Assembly (NCBI GenBank): GCA_902556425.1
Contig: CACDWG010000003.1
Span: 1 to 64,000, forward strand
Reading direction: 5' to 3'
Length of the DNA: 64,000 nt
Source of the DNA: UBA4421 sp002704225
GTDB taxonomy: Bacteria > Pseudomonadota > Gammaproteobacteria > Pseudomonadales > Azotimanducaceae
Under the pieces are notes generated by a model. That model had not been told where the DNA came from and made no database searches. It worked only from the letters and a program-made list of their open reading frames with translations. Shown piece by piece: positions 26,189 to 33,898 of this stretch; position 1 is the stretch's first letter, and each line of letters opens with the position of its first letter. The translations under genes and the position numbers were made by a program.

Positions 26189-27826
26189 ATGTCAACCGTC
26201 CAATATCAAGAGGATGTTTCAATCAGTCAGCACAGGACCAACAGCTCAGACGATGAGGCGGATCAAGCGCCGTTGAATCGACGTGTCGGTACGGTGGCTG
26301 GCATGACTTTTTTGTCGAGGGTTAGCGGTCTGATACGTGATGTGGTGCTTGCCTACCTGTTCGGTGCATCTGCCGCTGCTGACCTGTTCTTCGTTGCATT
26401 TCGTATTCCGAACTTCTTCCGTCGCCTGTTTGCTGAAGGTGCGTTTAATCAGGCCTTCGTGCCGGTGCTGGTGCAGTACAAGACGGATGGCCTTGCCGAG
26501 TTGCGCCTGTTTTTGGCCCAACTCTCAGGTATGTTCTCCCTCACACTGACGGCAGTGGTGATTGCCGGCGTCGCCTTGGCTGGGCCGTTGTCAGCGCTGT
26601 TCGCGCCGGGCTTTTTGGATCAACCACAGCGTTTTGCTCAGTTGACGGAGCTGGTGAGAATTACCTTTCCCTACTTGGGCCTAATTTCCCTCACCGCCTA
26701 TGCTGGTTCGCTGTTAAACGCCCACGGCCGATTTGCCCTGCCTGCCTTTACGCCGGTGATGCTGAATGTGGTTTTGACTCTGGCCGCATTGGTCGCGCTG
26801 AGTGGCGCAGTAGCCGAAGAACCCGTCGTTATTTTGGCTTGGGGGGTTCTGATTGCTGGCATTGTGCAGTGGCTGATGCAGTTGCCGGCACTTATGCGCC
26901 TGAAATTGTTGCCACGGCCCAAGGTGAGCACCCGCCACCCGGGTGTTCGTCAGGTGGGTAGCCTGCTCTTGCCTGCAGTTTTTTCCGCATCGGTAGGCCA
27001 GATTAACGCCTTGGTGAACACGATGATTGCCTCCACCTTGGCCACGGGAAGCATTGCCTGGCTGTATTACGCCGATCGCCTCCTCGAGCTGCCGGTCGGC
27101 TTGATCGCTGTGGCTCTAGGCACGGTCATGTTGCCGCATCTATCGCGGCTGGTGGCGCTGGGTGATTCCGCCGGATTCCTGCGTACTGTGAATTGGGGCT
27201 TCGGTCTGGGCCTGATGCTCGGGCTGCCTGCGGCCATTGCCCTCTATCTGATGTCGGAACCGCTGCTGGCGTTTCTGTATATGACGTTTGCCGGCAGCGC
27301 TATGACGGGTCATGACGTCGTCATGGCAGGCCAAGCACTGGAAATGTTTGCTATTGCTCTGCCGGGGTTCGTTCTGGTCAAAGTGCTCGCCCCGGCGTTT
27401 TTCGCCCATCAGGATACCCAAACCCCGTTTCGCTATGCGGTGATTGCGGTGGCGGTGAATCTGATCGGTAGTCTGGCCACCTTTCAATGGCTGGGTCATG
27501 TGGGCTTGGCGTTGGCGACGGCCCTGTCCGCCTGGACCCAAGCGAGCCTGCTCTATGTGGGCCTTTATCGGCGGGGTTGGATCAAGTTCGATAGGAAAGT
27601 GGTCTTCGTCTTACTGCGCACGGTGATTGCATGTGGGGTACTGGTTCTGGGGTTGACCCTTGGCATGACGCAAACCGATCTGTCGTCGGGGCATTGGCTG
27701 GAGATGGCGGGAAGCGATCGAGCGATGCAGGTGCTGCTGACGTGTTTCGTGGGTACGACGGGCTATGGCCTGACCCTTTTATTGCTGGGCGTACGCCCGC
27801 GACATTTTTTGGCGGCCACTGACTAA
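26189..27826 (+). CDS. murJ: Lipid II flippase MurJ
   Basis: Moves lipid II across the inner membrane for peptidoglycan synthesis. It is a MATE/MOP-fold protein with about 14 membrane segments. TFLSRVSGLIRDVVLAYLFG near residue 40, ADLFFVAFRIPNFFRRLFAE, GAFNQAFVPVL and the central LYYADRLLELPVGLIAVAL, then LPHLSRL, are signatures. From the ATG at 26189 it has 545 residues, with a hydrophilic N-terminal extension of about 35 residues compared with E. coli (511); an initiation site nearer residue 35 cannot be excluded, although no good start codon is seen there. Confidence 0.93.
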   Translation: MSTVQYQEDVSISQHRTNSSDDEADQAPLNRRVGTVAGMTFLSRVSGLIRDVVLAYLFGASAAADLFFVAFRIPNFFRRLFAEGAFNQAFVPVLVQYKTDGLAELRLFLAQLSGMFSLTLTAVVIAGVALAGPLSALFAPGFLDQPQRFAQLTELVRITFPYLGLISLTAYAGSLLNAHGRFALPAFTPVMLNVVLTLAALVALSGAVAEEPVVILAWGVLIAGIVQWLMQLPALMRLKLLPRPKVSTRHPGVRQVGSLLLPAVFSASVGQINALVNTMIASTLATGSIAWLYYADRLLELPVGLIAVALGTVMLPHLSRLVALGDSAGFLRTVNWGFGLGLMLGLPAAIALYLMSEPLLAFLYMTFAGSAMTGHDVVMAGQALEMFAIALPGFVLVKVLAPAFFAHQDTQTPFRYAVIAVAVNLIGSLATFQWLGHVGLALATALSAWTQASLLYVGLYRRGWIKFDRKVVFVLLRTVIACGVLVLGLTLGMTQTDLSSGHWLEMAGSDRAMQVLLTCFVGTTGYGLTLLLLGVRPRHFLAATD

Positions 27827-27848
27827 GGAACCGGCATCTGCCTATAAT
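27819..27848 (+). promoter_or_regulatory. Promoter abutting ribF; likely leaderless transcript
   Basis: CTGACT (27819-27824), an 18-base spacer and a perfect TATAAT (27843-27848), ending five bases before the ribF ATG at 27854. A start site about seven bases after the -10 box would fall at the ATG itself, and there is no Shine-Dalgarno sequence in front of ribF. Both observations point to leaderless initiation; neither has been tested. Confidence 0.5.
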
Positions 27849-27853
27849 CTGCT

Positions 27854-28813
27854 ATGGAAATCATCAACGGACTTCACAACCTTCGCCCACGGCACCGTGG
27901 TTGCGTTCTTACAGTCGGCAACTTCGATGGTGTGCATCGTGGGCATCGAGCGCTAATCGATGCGCTTTGCGATGAAGCAGACGCACTGGGCGTGCCCAGT
28001 ATGTTGATGACCTTCGAGCCGCAGCCCCGGGAGTTTTTTGCGGGCACAAAGCTGCCTGCGCGACTGACCCGTTTTCGTGAAAAAGTGCATTTGTTGAGCC
28101 AGACAAGGCTCGACCGTCTCCTGTGCCTGCCCTTTAACGAACAAACCGCCAACATTGAAGCGGAATGGTTTGCCAAGGACTTTATTGTAGACCTTGCCGA
28201 TGCGAAGCATGTGGTAATCGGAGACGACTTTCGTTTTGGCCGAGGCCGCGAAGGGGATTTTGCGTTGTTTGAACGTTACGGGCGCGAGTTCGGCTACCAG
28301 GTCAGCGCCATGTCGACCCTGTTGCTGGGCCAAGAGCGTATCAGCAGCACCCTGATTCGCCAGACCCTTGCTGCCGGGGACTTCGCTGGCGCGACAGAAA
28401 TGCTGGGCCACGAATACTTCATCATGGGCAGGGTGGTCTACGGGCGTCAGTTAGGGCGCCAGCTGAATGTGCCCACCGCCAACATTCGACTGCAACGCTA
28501 TCGCGCTGCCCTCGAGGGGGTGTACTGCGTGACGGTGGAAGGTATCGGTGACACCGAGCGCCAAGGCATCGCCAATATTGGTGTGCGCCCGACGGTAGAC
28601 GGAAAGGAGCCCTTGTTGGAAGTGCATGTATTCGACTATGCGGGCAACCTGTACGGCAGCTTGATCAAGGTAACGTTTAAGCAAAAGCTGCGCGATGAAC
28701 AAACCTTTGAGTCCATTGACGCGCTGAAAACGCAAATCGGTTTGGATTTGCTGGAGGCCAGAGATTACTTCACTGCCCGACATGTGGATGCCGAAAGCAT
28801 CAGCCGCCCATGA
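27854..28813 (+). CDS. ribF: Bifunctional riboflavin kinase/FMN adenylyltransferase
   Basis: Makes FMN and then FAD from riboflavin. It has 319 residues. The N-terminal adenylyltransferase domain (~1-185) has TVGNFDGVHRGHRALI and VIGDDFRFGRGREGDF, ending with ISSTLIRQTLAAGDF. The C-terminal kinase domain (~190-305) has GRVVYGRQLGRQLNVPTANI, GIANIGVRPTVDG and the closing LRDEQTFESIDALKTQIGLD. It overlaps lspA by four bases. In Pseudomonas ileS lies between these two genes; here it is absent. Confidence 0.95.
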   Translation: MEIINGLHNLRPRHRGCVLTVGNFDGVHRGHRALIDALCDEADALGVPSMLMTFEPQPREFFAGTKLPARLTRFREKVHLLSQTRLDRLLCLPFNEQTANIEAEWFAKDFIVDLADAKHVVIGDDFRFGRGREGDFALFERYGREFGYQVSAMSTLLLGQERISSTLIRQTLAAGDFAGATEMLGHEYFIMGRVVYGRQLGRQLNVPTANIRLQRYRAALEGVYCVTVEGIGDTERQGIANIGVRPTVDGKEPLLEVHVFDYAGNLYGSLIKVTFKQKLRDEQTFESIDALKTQIGLDLLEARDYFTARHVDAESISRP

Positions 28814-29340
28814 GTCGCGAGTCACAGATTTCCATGAAGGCAGATTTAGACGCTCTCGATCCATGGCGTTGGCGTTGGTTGTATCTGGCGGCGGCCCTGT
28901 TTCTTGCTGACCAAGGCTCTAAGTGGGTCGTGGTGAACGAGTTGGTATACGGCGAGCGCATACAGGTACTGCCGTATTTTGCGTGGGTGCGTTGGCATAA
29001 TGCGGGCGCGGCCTTCTCGTTTTTGGCGGACGCCGGTGGCTGGCAGCGCTGGTTTTTTGTCGTGTTGGGCTTCGGCTTTTGTGCCTACGTGGTGCGAGAA
29101 CTGTCGCGGCTAACGCTGGCGGAACGCTGGATGGGCTTGGTTTACGGGCTCATTCTAGGAGGGGCCTTGGGTAATCTGTATGGCCGTCTGCTGAATGGCT
29201 ATGTGGTGGACTTCATTCTAGTGCACTACGAACGGCATATTTTCCCAGCCTTTAATGTGGCTGATTCCGCCCTCTTTTGCGGTGTGGCGATCTGGATTTG
29301 TCTGATGATTGCCGAGAGCCGGGCTGCAAAAAACTCTTGA
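28810..29340 (+). CDS. lspA: Lipoprotein signal peptidase, altered motif
   Basis: Inner-membrane aspartyl protease that cleaves signal peptides of diacylglyceryl-modified prolipoproteins. It has 176 residues and four membrane segments. The two catalytic aspartates are in NGYVVDFIL and FNVADSALF, and FLADQGSKWVV and WHNAGAAFSFL are also typical. The usual GNxxDR motif reads GNLYGR, with the conserved Asp replaced by Gly. The target lipoproteins BamD and the SPOR lipoprotein are encoded in the same window. It overlaps ribF by four bases. Confidence 0.92.
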   Translation: MSRESQISMKADLDALDPWRWRWLYLAAALFLADQGSKWVVVNELVYGERIQVLPYFAWVRWHNAGAAFSFLADAGGWQRWFFVVLGFGFCAYVVRELSRLTLAERWMGLVYGLILGGALGNLYGRLLNGYVVDFILVHYERHIFPAFNVADSALFCGVAIWICLMIAESRAAKNS

Positions 29341-29476
29341 GACTGGTGCTTCGTGTTGAGCGATTGGCGCAGAGCTTTCGCTGCTGGGGTAAGAAAGAGT
29401 CGCAAATCACGCCTTGCAATCGATGGTCGACGGATCAGACTTCTCGTTTCATTCGCAGCGGCAGTTCGTATCTCTC

Positions 29477-29971
29477 ATGTCAGACATCATCGCATCCTCC
29501 GAAGGTCCAAAAGAAACAATACAGATGGGTTCGCGCATCAGTTTGCACTTTGCGCTGCTGATGCCTGGTGGTGAGGAAATTGATACGACTCGCCGCAGCA
29601 AGCCGGCATCCCTGACGTTGGGTGATGGCAACCTTTTGCCCGGTTTCGAAGAGGCCCTTGTCGGCCTTGCTGCCGGTGACGATGCGCAATTGGTTGTGCC
29701 CGCAGACAAGGCCTTTGGTGAGCGGGTGGAGGCCAATGTGCGGCTGTTGGCCCGCTCTATGTTCGCGGATTTGAGCAGCGAAGAGCCGTTGGAGCCAGGT
29801 CTGGTGGTGTCGTTTCAGGCGCCGGACGGGGAACTGCCCGGCGTTGTAAAGGCCGTGTACGACGATACTGTGCAAGTCGATTTCAATCATCCGCTCAGCG
29901 GCAGCGACATCACCTTTGATGTATCCATCCTAACCGTCGAAGCGCCCTTGGCCGAGAACGCAGCCTCCTAG
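29477..29971 (+). CDS. fkpB: FKBP-type peptidyl-prolyl isomerase, SlyD/FkpB-like
   Basis: Predicted cytosolic prolyl isomerase/chaperone of the FkpB (SlpA) type. From the ATG at 29477 it has 164 residues. SRISLHFALLMPGGEEIDTT, SLTLGDGNLLPGFEEALVGL and AGDDAQLVVPADKAFGE form the FKBP core with its inserted flap, and VDFNHPLSG is the C-terminal family signature. The ATG at 29414 gives an unlikely 21-residue extension, and a third ATG at 29525 starts right at the fold, so the start is uncertain. It usually precedes ispH, which is missing here. Confidence 0.88.
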   Translation: MSDIIASSEGPKETIQMGSRISLHFALLMPGGEEIDTTRRSKPASLTLGDGNLLPGFEEALVGLAAGDDAQLVVPADKAFGERVEANVRLLARSMFADLSSEEPLEPGLVVSFQAPDGELPGVVKAVYDDTVQVDFNHPLSGSDITFDVSILTVEAPLAENAAS

Positions 29972-30001
29972 TCGCAGTTCTGCGGTCTGTCCTGGAGGGC
30001 C

Positions 30002-30556
30002 CTAGCTCGAGCAGGGGCTGGTAAGGGGGCCGATGTAGCTGCGCCCTGCCGCGTTAAGAACAACTTCCAGCCCCTGAGATGCCTGATGTCTTGTGCAAAA
30101 TGTAAACCGACCGTTTTGCCAGTTTGTGATGCCCTCAGCGAGAAACTCGATGTGATGTTTGCCGCGAAAGCCCTTCCAAATGAGTGTGGTGTGTCCAGGG
30201 TAGGGTGGCTGGAACAGCTGGATCGAATCATCGACATCTGGCGCTTGATTGCCGTTGCTGTCCAGAACCACGTGAAGTCCGTGCCCCCATTCGCCGTGGG
30301 TGTCGCAGGGTTCCGGGGCAGGCGAGGCATCGGCAACTGCTGGACTCGCGCCACAGACGAAGACGCTTTGTTGATGAATCATCGCCAGGCTGCGGCCGCC
30401 GTTGAGCAGAGATTGCAGGTCTTTGGCATGAGTCGTTAGTGACACACCCTGTCCCGCAGTCAGCAGGCTAGGGGCGAACAGAGCGGTGAGGGCGGCCAGA
30501 AGCCCCAAGGTGATCAGGAGCTCTATCAGAGTAAATCCGAGGGGCTTAGAGCGCAT
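30002..30556 (-). CDS. GspH/FimT-type minor pseudopilin
   Basis: A 184-residue protein with a prepilin leader ending MRSKPLGFTLIELLITLGLL: a short basic leader, cleavage after Gly, N-methylated Phe and the conserved Glu5, followed by the hydrophobic helix. The rest matches the layout of GspH/FimT minor pseudopilins that prime type IV pili or type II secretion pseudopili. It stands alone beside fkpB, at the place where Pseudomonas carries a whole minor pilin cluster. It is convergent with fkpB and downstream of bamD. Confidence 0.85.
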   Translation of the reverse strand: MRSKPLGFTLIELLITLGLLAALTALFAPSLLTAGQGVSLTTHAKDLQSLLNGGRSLAMIHQQSVFVCGASPAVADASPAPEPCDTHGEWGHGLHVVLDSNGNQAPDVDDSIQLFQPPYPGHTTLIWKGFRGKHHIEFLAEGITNWQNGRFTFCTRHQASQGLEVVLNAAGRSYIGPLTSPCSS

Positions 30557-30656
30557 GGTCGTACCTGATGGTTGGGTTCGACCAGCGTAAACCCAGATTC
30601 TTCATGGGTCAGCGGTGCCCTCCTAGGTTTCGGCTCCGCTGAAGGTAGGAAATCGA

Positions 30657-31703
30657 CTAATCGATAAAGGGCAGAAAGCCGAAGATACTTCCCTTCTTTT
30701 CTTCTTTCACCGCAGCTTCAGACTGGGTGGCCGACTGAGTATTGGGCCGATCGACGTTATCCGGATAAACGATGGTGATGGGTGGTGGTACATCCGGGCG
30801 ATCGATCAGACCCAAGGTCATGATATTGGTCCACGAACGGTCACGATTGCGAACGCGCTCTTCCAGTACCAGATTGCCCGCGGCATCAAATTCCGGATAG
30901 TCCGGGTGGTTGAGGGCTAACACGCGTAACGACCGGTTGGCTTCTTCTTCGCGGCCCAGCTTGTAATAAGCCTCGACCATCACCGCCAGCGCATCGGCGC
31001 GGGCTTCGGTGTCCGGGTAGTTCTCAATGATGAAGGTGCCCCGGTTTGCCGCGGCGACAAAGGCGCCTCGACGCAGATAATAGTCAGCAGCAAAAATTTC
31101 GGCTCTCGCCAACAATTCGCGCAACTGAAGCATGCGCTGCCGCGCGTCCGCAGCGTACTGGCTGTTCGGGAATTCGTTGAGCAGAGTTGCCAGCTCGGAA
31201 TAGGATTCTCGCAGCGGGGCCATATCGCGGCTTGCCGGGTCCGAGGAGAACAGTCGGTCCAGCAAACTTTCTTGATAACGATAGGCGGACAGTGCCTTCA
31301 GGTAATAGGCGTAATCCACGTTGGGATGGTTCGGATGCAAGCGAATGAAGCGATCTGCATTGGCCCGGGCACTGTCCATGTCCTGAGTCAGATAGTGGGC
31401 GTAAATCAGCTCCAGCTGGGCTTGCTCGGCAAAGCGACCAAAAGGAAAGCGAGCCTCCAGAAGTTCCAGTTGCTCAATGGCAACAGAAAAATTTGAACTG
31501 CGTAAAGCGCGCTGGGCTTGGCTATAGACGCGTTCTTCGGTGGTATCGATGGCTTCGATATCAACCTCTTCATCGTCATCGTTACCAAAAAACGGAATGC
31601 TGCTGCAGCCGCTGACGGTGAGAGAGAGCACAAGCGCGGCAAGCAGACTCAAGCGGCCTCGATGCCACAGCAAATGCCACGGACGGGTGGTGAAGTGGAG
31701 CAA
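30657..31703 (-). CDS. bamD: Outer membrane assembly lipoprotein BamD, long C-terminus
   Basis: Essential lipoprotein of the BAM complex that inserts beta-barrel proteins in the outer membrane. It has 348 residues, well above E. coli BamD (245). The signal peptide ends in a lipobox LSLTVSGCSS (Cys33). Tetratricopeptide-like repeats follow, with YSQAQRALRSSNFSVAIEQL, EARFPFGRFAEQAQLELIYA, FIRLHPNHPNVDYAYYLKAL and NEFPNSQYAADARQRM. About 80 extra residues at the end are rich in charged and Pro residues (RPDVPPPITIVYPDN, EEKKGSIFGFLPFID). It is divergent from rluD, as in Pseudomonas. Confidence 0.93.
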   Translation of the reverse strand: MLHFTTRPWHLLWHRGRLSLLAALVLSLTVSGCSSIPFFGNDDDEEVDIEAIDTTEERVYSQAQRALRSSNFSVAIEQLELLEARFPFGRFAEQAQLELIYAHYLTQDMDSARANADRFIRLHPNHPNVDYAYYLKALSAYRYQESLLDRLFSSDPASRDMAPLRESYSELATLLNEFPNSQYAADARQRMLQLRELLARAEIFAADYYLRRGAFVAAANRGTFIIENYPDTEARADALAVMVEAYYKLGREEEANRSLRVLALNHPDYPEFDAAGNLVLEERVRNRDRSWTNIMTLGLIDRPDVPPPITIVYPDNVDRPNTQSATQSEAAVKEEKKGSIFGFLPFID

Positions 31704-31823
31704 GGTGGAGCCTCTTAAATTGGTGTGAATAATGACTTAGTGCCTCGATTTCGCGCCACGAACACAACTCGGTGTCTCAGCGCAGTCGCTATTCTTACCA
31801 AATTCGGTAGGGTTGCAACCGTT

Positions 31824-32789
31824 ATGAGTAATCAAAGCCCCGAGACCCTACAACGTCAAGCCAGTGTGCCGGCCGAATTAGCCGGTGAGCGCGTCGATAA
31901 AGTCGCGGCACAACTGTTTTCAGAATTCTCCAGAGCCGAGTTAACGCGCTGGATGACGGAAGGCATGCTGACCCTCGATGGTGCCGCGGTAAAGCCCAAG
32001 TACAAAGTGTTTGGCAGCGAAGAACTGGTGCTGCAGGGCCATCGCCCTATTCGAGAGGATTGGCAAAGTGCCGAAGCCATTGCCCTAGACGTCCTCTTCG
32101 AAGACGAGGAAATTATTGTGGTCAACAAGCCAGCGGGTTTGGTGGTGCATCCCGGCGCGGGCAATGCCAACGGCACCTTGGTCAACGGATTGCTGCACCA
32201 CCGTCCAGACCTGAATCAGTTACCCAGAGCGGGCGTGGTGCATCGTCTTGACAAGGAAACGAGTGGCGTCATGGTCGTGGCGGCGAGTCCTAGGGCGTAT
32301 CAGTATCTGGTGGAGGCCATCGCGGCTCGAGCCGTACGTCGTCGCTATGTGGCGGTTTGTGAAGGCGTCATGGTATCGGGTCAAGACATCGATCAACCCA
32401 TCGGCCGTGATCCAAAGCAGCGGACTCGTCAAGTCATACGGCAGGACGGCAAACCTGCGTTGAGCCTGGCGCGCGTGCGCGAGCGCTATCGAGCGCACAC
32501 TGCGGTAGACGTTACGCTGGGCAGTGGACGTACTCATCAAATTCGGGTGCATATGCAGAGCATCGGTCACCCCCTCGTCGGTGATATCAAATACGGTTGT
32601 CGGCGTATTCTCCCCCGGGCCGCCGAGGCAGAAACCGTCAACCTCTTGCAGCAGTTTCCCCGTCAGGCGTTGCATGCGTTCAAGCTGGACTTTTTGCACC
32701 CGACGACGAACAAAGGGCTGAGATTTACCGCTCCGGTACCCGATGATCTGCAACAGCTGATGGAGGCACTGGCCGAGGATGCAAACTGA
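31824..32789 (+). CDS. rluD: 23S rRNA pseudouridine synthase D
   Basis: Modifies U1911, U1915 and U1917 of helix 69 in 23S rRNA. It has 321 residues: an N-terminal S4-like domain (GERVDKVAAQLFSEFSRAEL) and a catalytic core with VVNKPAGLVVHPGAGN and the active-site Asp in GVVHRLDKETSGVMV. GRTHQIRVHMQSIGHPLVGD is also conserved. The ATG at 31824 was chosen over one 33 codons earlier, whose extension is atypical. It overlaps pgeF by 11 bases. Confidence 0.95.
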   Translation: MSNQSPETLQRQASVPAELAGERVDKVAAQLFSEFSRAELTRWMTEGMLTLDGAAVKPKYKVFGSEELVLQGHRPIREDWQSAEAIALDVLFEDEEIIVVNKPAGLVVHPGAGNANGTLVNGLLHHRPDLNQLPRAGVVHRLDKETSGVMVVAASPRAYQYLVEAIAARAVRRRYVAVCEGVMVSGQDIDQPIGRDPKQRTRQVIRQDGKPALSLARVRERYRAHTAVDVTLGSGRTHQIRVHMQSIGHPLVGDIKYGCRRILPRAAEAETVNLLQQFPRQALHAFKLDFLHPTTNKGLRFTAPVPDDLQQLMEALAEDAN

Positions 32790-33597
32790 CCACGCGTGGG
32801 TTCGGTCTGATTGGCAGGTGGCAGACAATGTTGTCGCCGGCACCACGACCCGATATGGCGGATACAGCACGGCGCCGGCCTTGGCGGAGAATAACCTCGG
32901 TCTAAACGTCGGCGATGTACCTCGGTTGGTGCAGCGCAATCGGCAAGGGCTTGCTCGCTTCATTGAAAGACAAAGCCACCGTCAATGCCACCGTCAAGGC
33001 GACGCTCAAATCGCTGAACCCGTCGACGTGCAATGGCTGGATCAGGTTCACGGCAGCGATTGTCTCTATGTTGGGCTCGACTCGGATCTAACCGCTGCGC
33101 CTCAGGCCGACGCCATGTGGACAGATCAACGTGGGCTGGCCCTAGCCATTCAAAGTGCCGACTGCGTGCCTGTGGTGATCACAGACACCGCAGGGACTGT
33201 TGTTGGCGCGGCCCATGCCGGATGGCGCGGTCTGGTGGCAGGGGTATTGCCTCAACTGGTGCGAAGCATGTCCGATGAATCAAGTGCACTTCATGCGTGG
33301 GTGGGCCCATGCATCGGCAGGGCGCATTTTGAGGTTGGAGAGGACGTGTGGCGACCGATTGAGCGTATCTGCGCGGAAGCTGTCTATCCCCATTTGACGG
33401 ACAACCGCAAACGACTGGTGGATCTGCCGCTGTTAACCCAGCGTCAACTGCAAGCCTGTGGGGTTCGGTCAGTTTCCCAAAGCGGTCTGTGTACCTACGC
33501 CCGCGCTGAATTTTATTCTCATCGGCAGGCAACTCACCTGCGTGGTCAGGTGGCTCAAACGGGTCGAATGGCCACATTTATCTGCCGGATAGCCTAG
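32779..33597 (+). CDS. pgeF: PgeF/YfiH multicopper-type (purine nucleoside) protein
   Basis: Member of the YfiH/LACC1 family. Some homologues oxidise polyphenols or act as purine nucleoside phosphorylases/deaminases, and in E. coli the protein has been tied to peptidoglycan fidelity. It has 272 residues with the metal-binding residues visible in IQSADCVPVVITD, AAHAGWRGLVAGVL and WVGPCIGRAHFEVG. Its position directly after rluD, with overlap, is conserved in Gammaproteobacteria. Confidence 0.9.
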   Translation: MQTDHAWVRSDWQVADNVVAGTTTRYGGYSTAPALAENNLGLNVGDVPRLVQRNRQGLARFIERQSHRQCHRQGDAQIAEPVDVQWLDQVHGSDCLYVGLDSDLTAAPQADAMWTDQRGLALAIQSADCVPVVITDTAGTVVGAAHAGWRGLVAGVLPQLVRSMSDESSALHAWVGPCIGRAHFEVGEDVWRPIERICAEAVYPHLTDNRKRLVDLPLLTQRQLQACGVRSVSQSGLCTYARAEFYSHRQATHLRGQVAQTGRMATFICRIA

Positions 33598-33898
33598 CGA
33601 GCGCCAAGCGTTCATTGACATGTCGTCGCTGAATCACAAGAATAGCGCGCTTGCGCAATTTGGGGTGATGAATGTGAATCAAATCCTCAATGAGTCCATA
33701 TCAAAATCAATAGCTTACGAGCACTTTCCGTCTTTGCCATTGGAGTAACAATGGTCGGTCGAAACAGCGTCGAAACGTATGGATGGTTGGCTGATCGAGT
33801 GCGGTGCGCAAAACCGGTTTTTGGCGCAGTGATTTCTTGGAATCATTTGCGGTAAACACCAAACATTACGAAATTTAAAAGTACAAAGAGGTCGAGAC
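33598..33898 (+). promoter_or_regulatory. ilvB leader region with dyad and short frame
   Basis: A 301-base gap between pgeF and ilvB. It holds a small hairpin GCGC-gctt-GCGC (33645-33656), possibly the end of the rluD-pgeF transcript. A 26-codon frame (33668-33748) has GGGGTG just before its ATG. A nearly perfect dyad centred on AAAACCGGTTTT (33805-33828) carries outer TGCGC / GCGCA arms and a two-base bulge. The short frame is not rich in Leu, Ile or Val codons, so a classic attenuator peptide is doubtful; the dyad is a better operator candidate. Confidence 0.4.

Noticed and set aside
33668..33748. Leader peptide for ilvBHC attenuation
   Set aside because: Only scattered Ile/Leu codons and no terminator/antiterminator pair, so kept as an observation rather than called as an attenuator.
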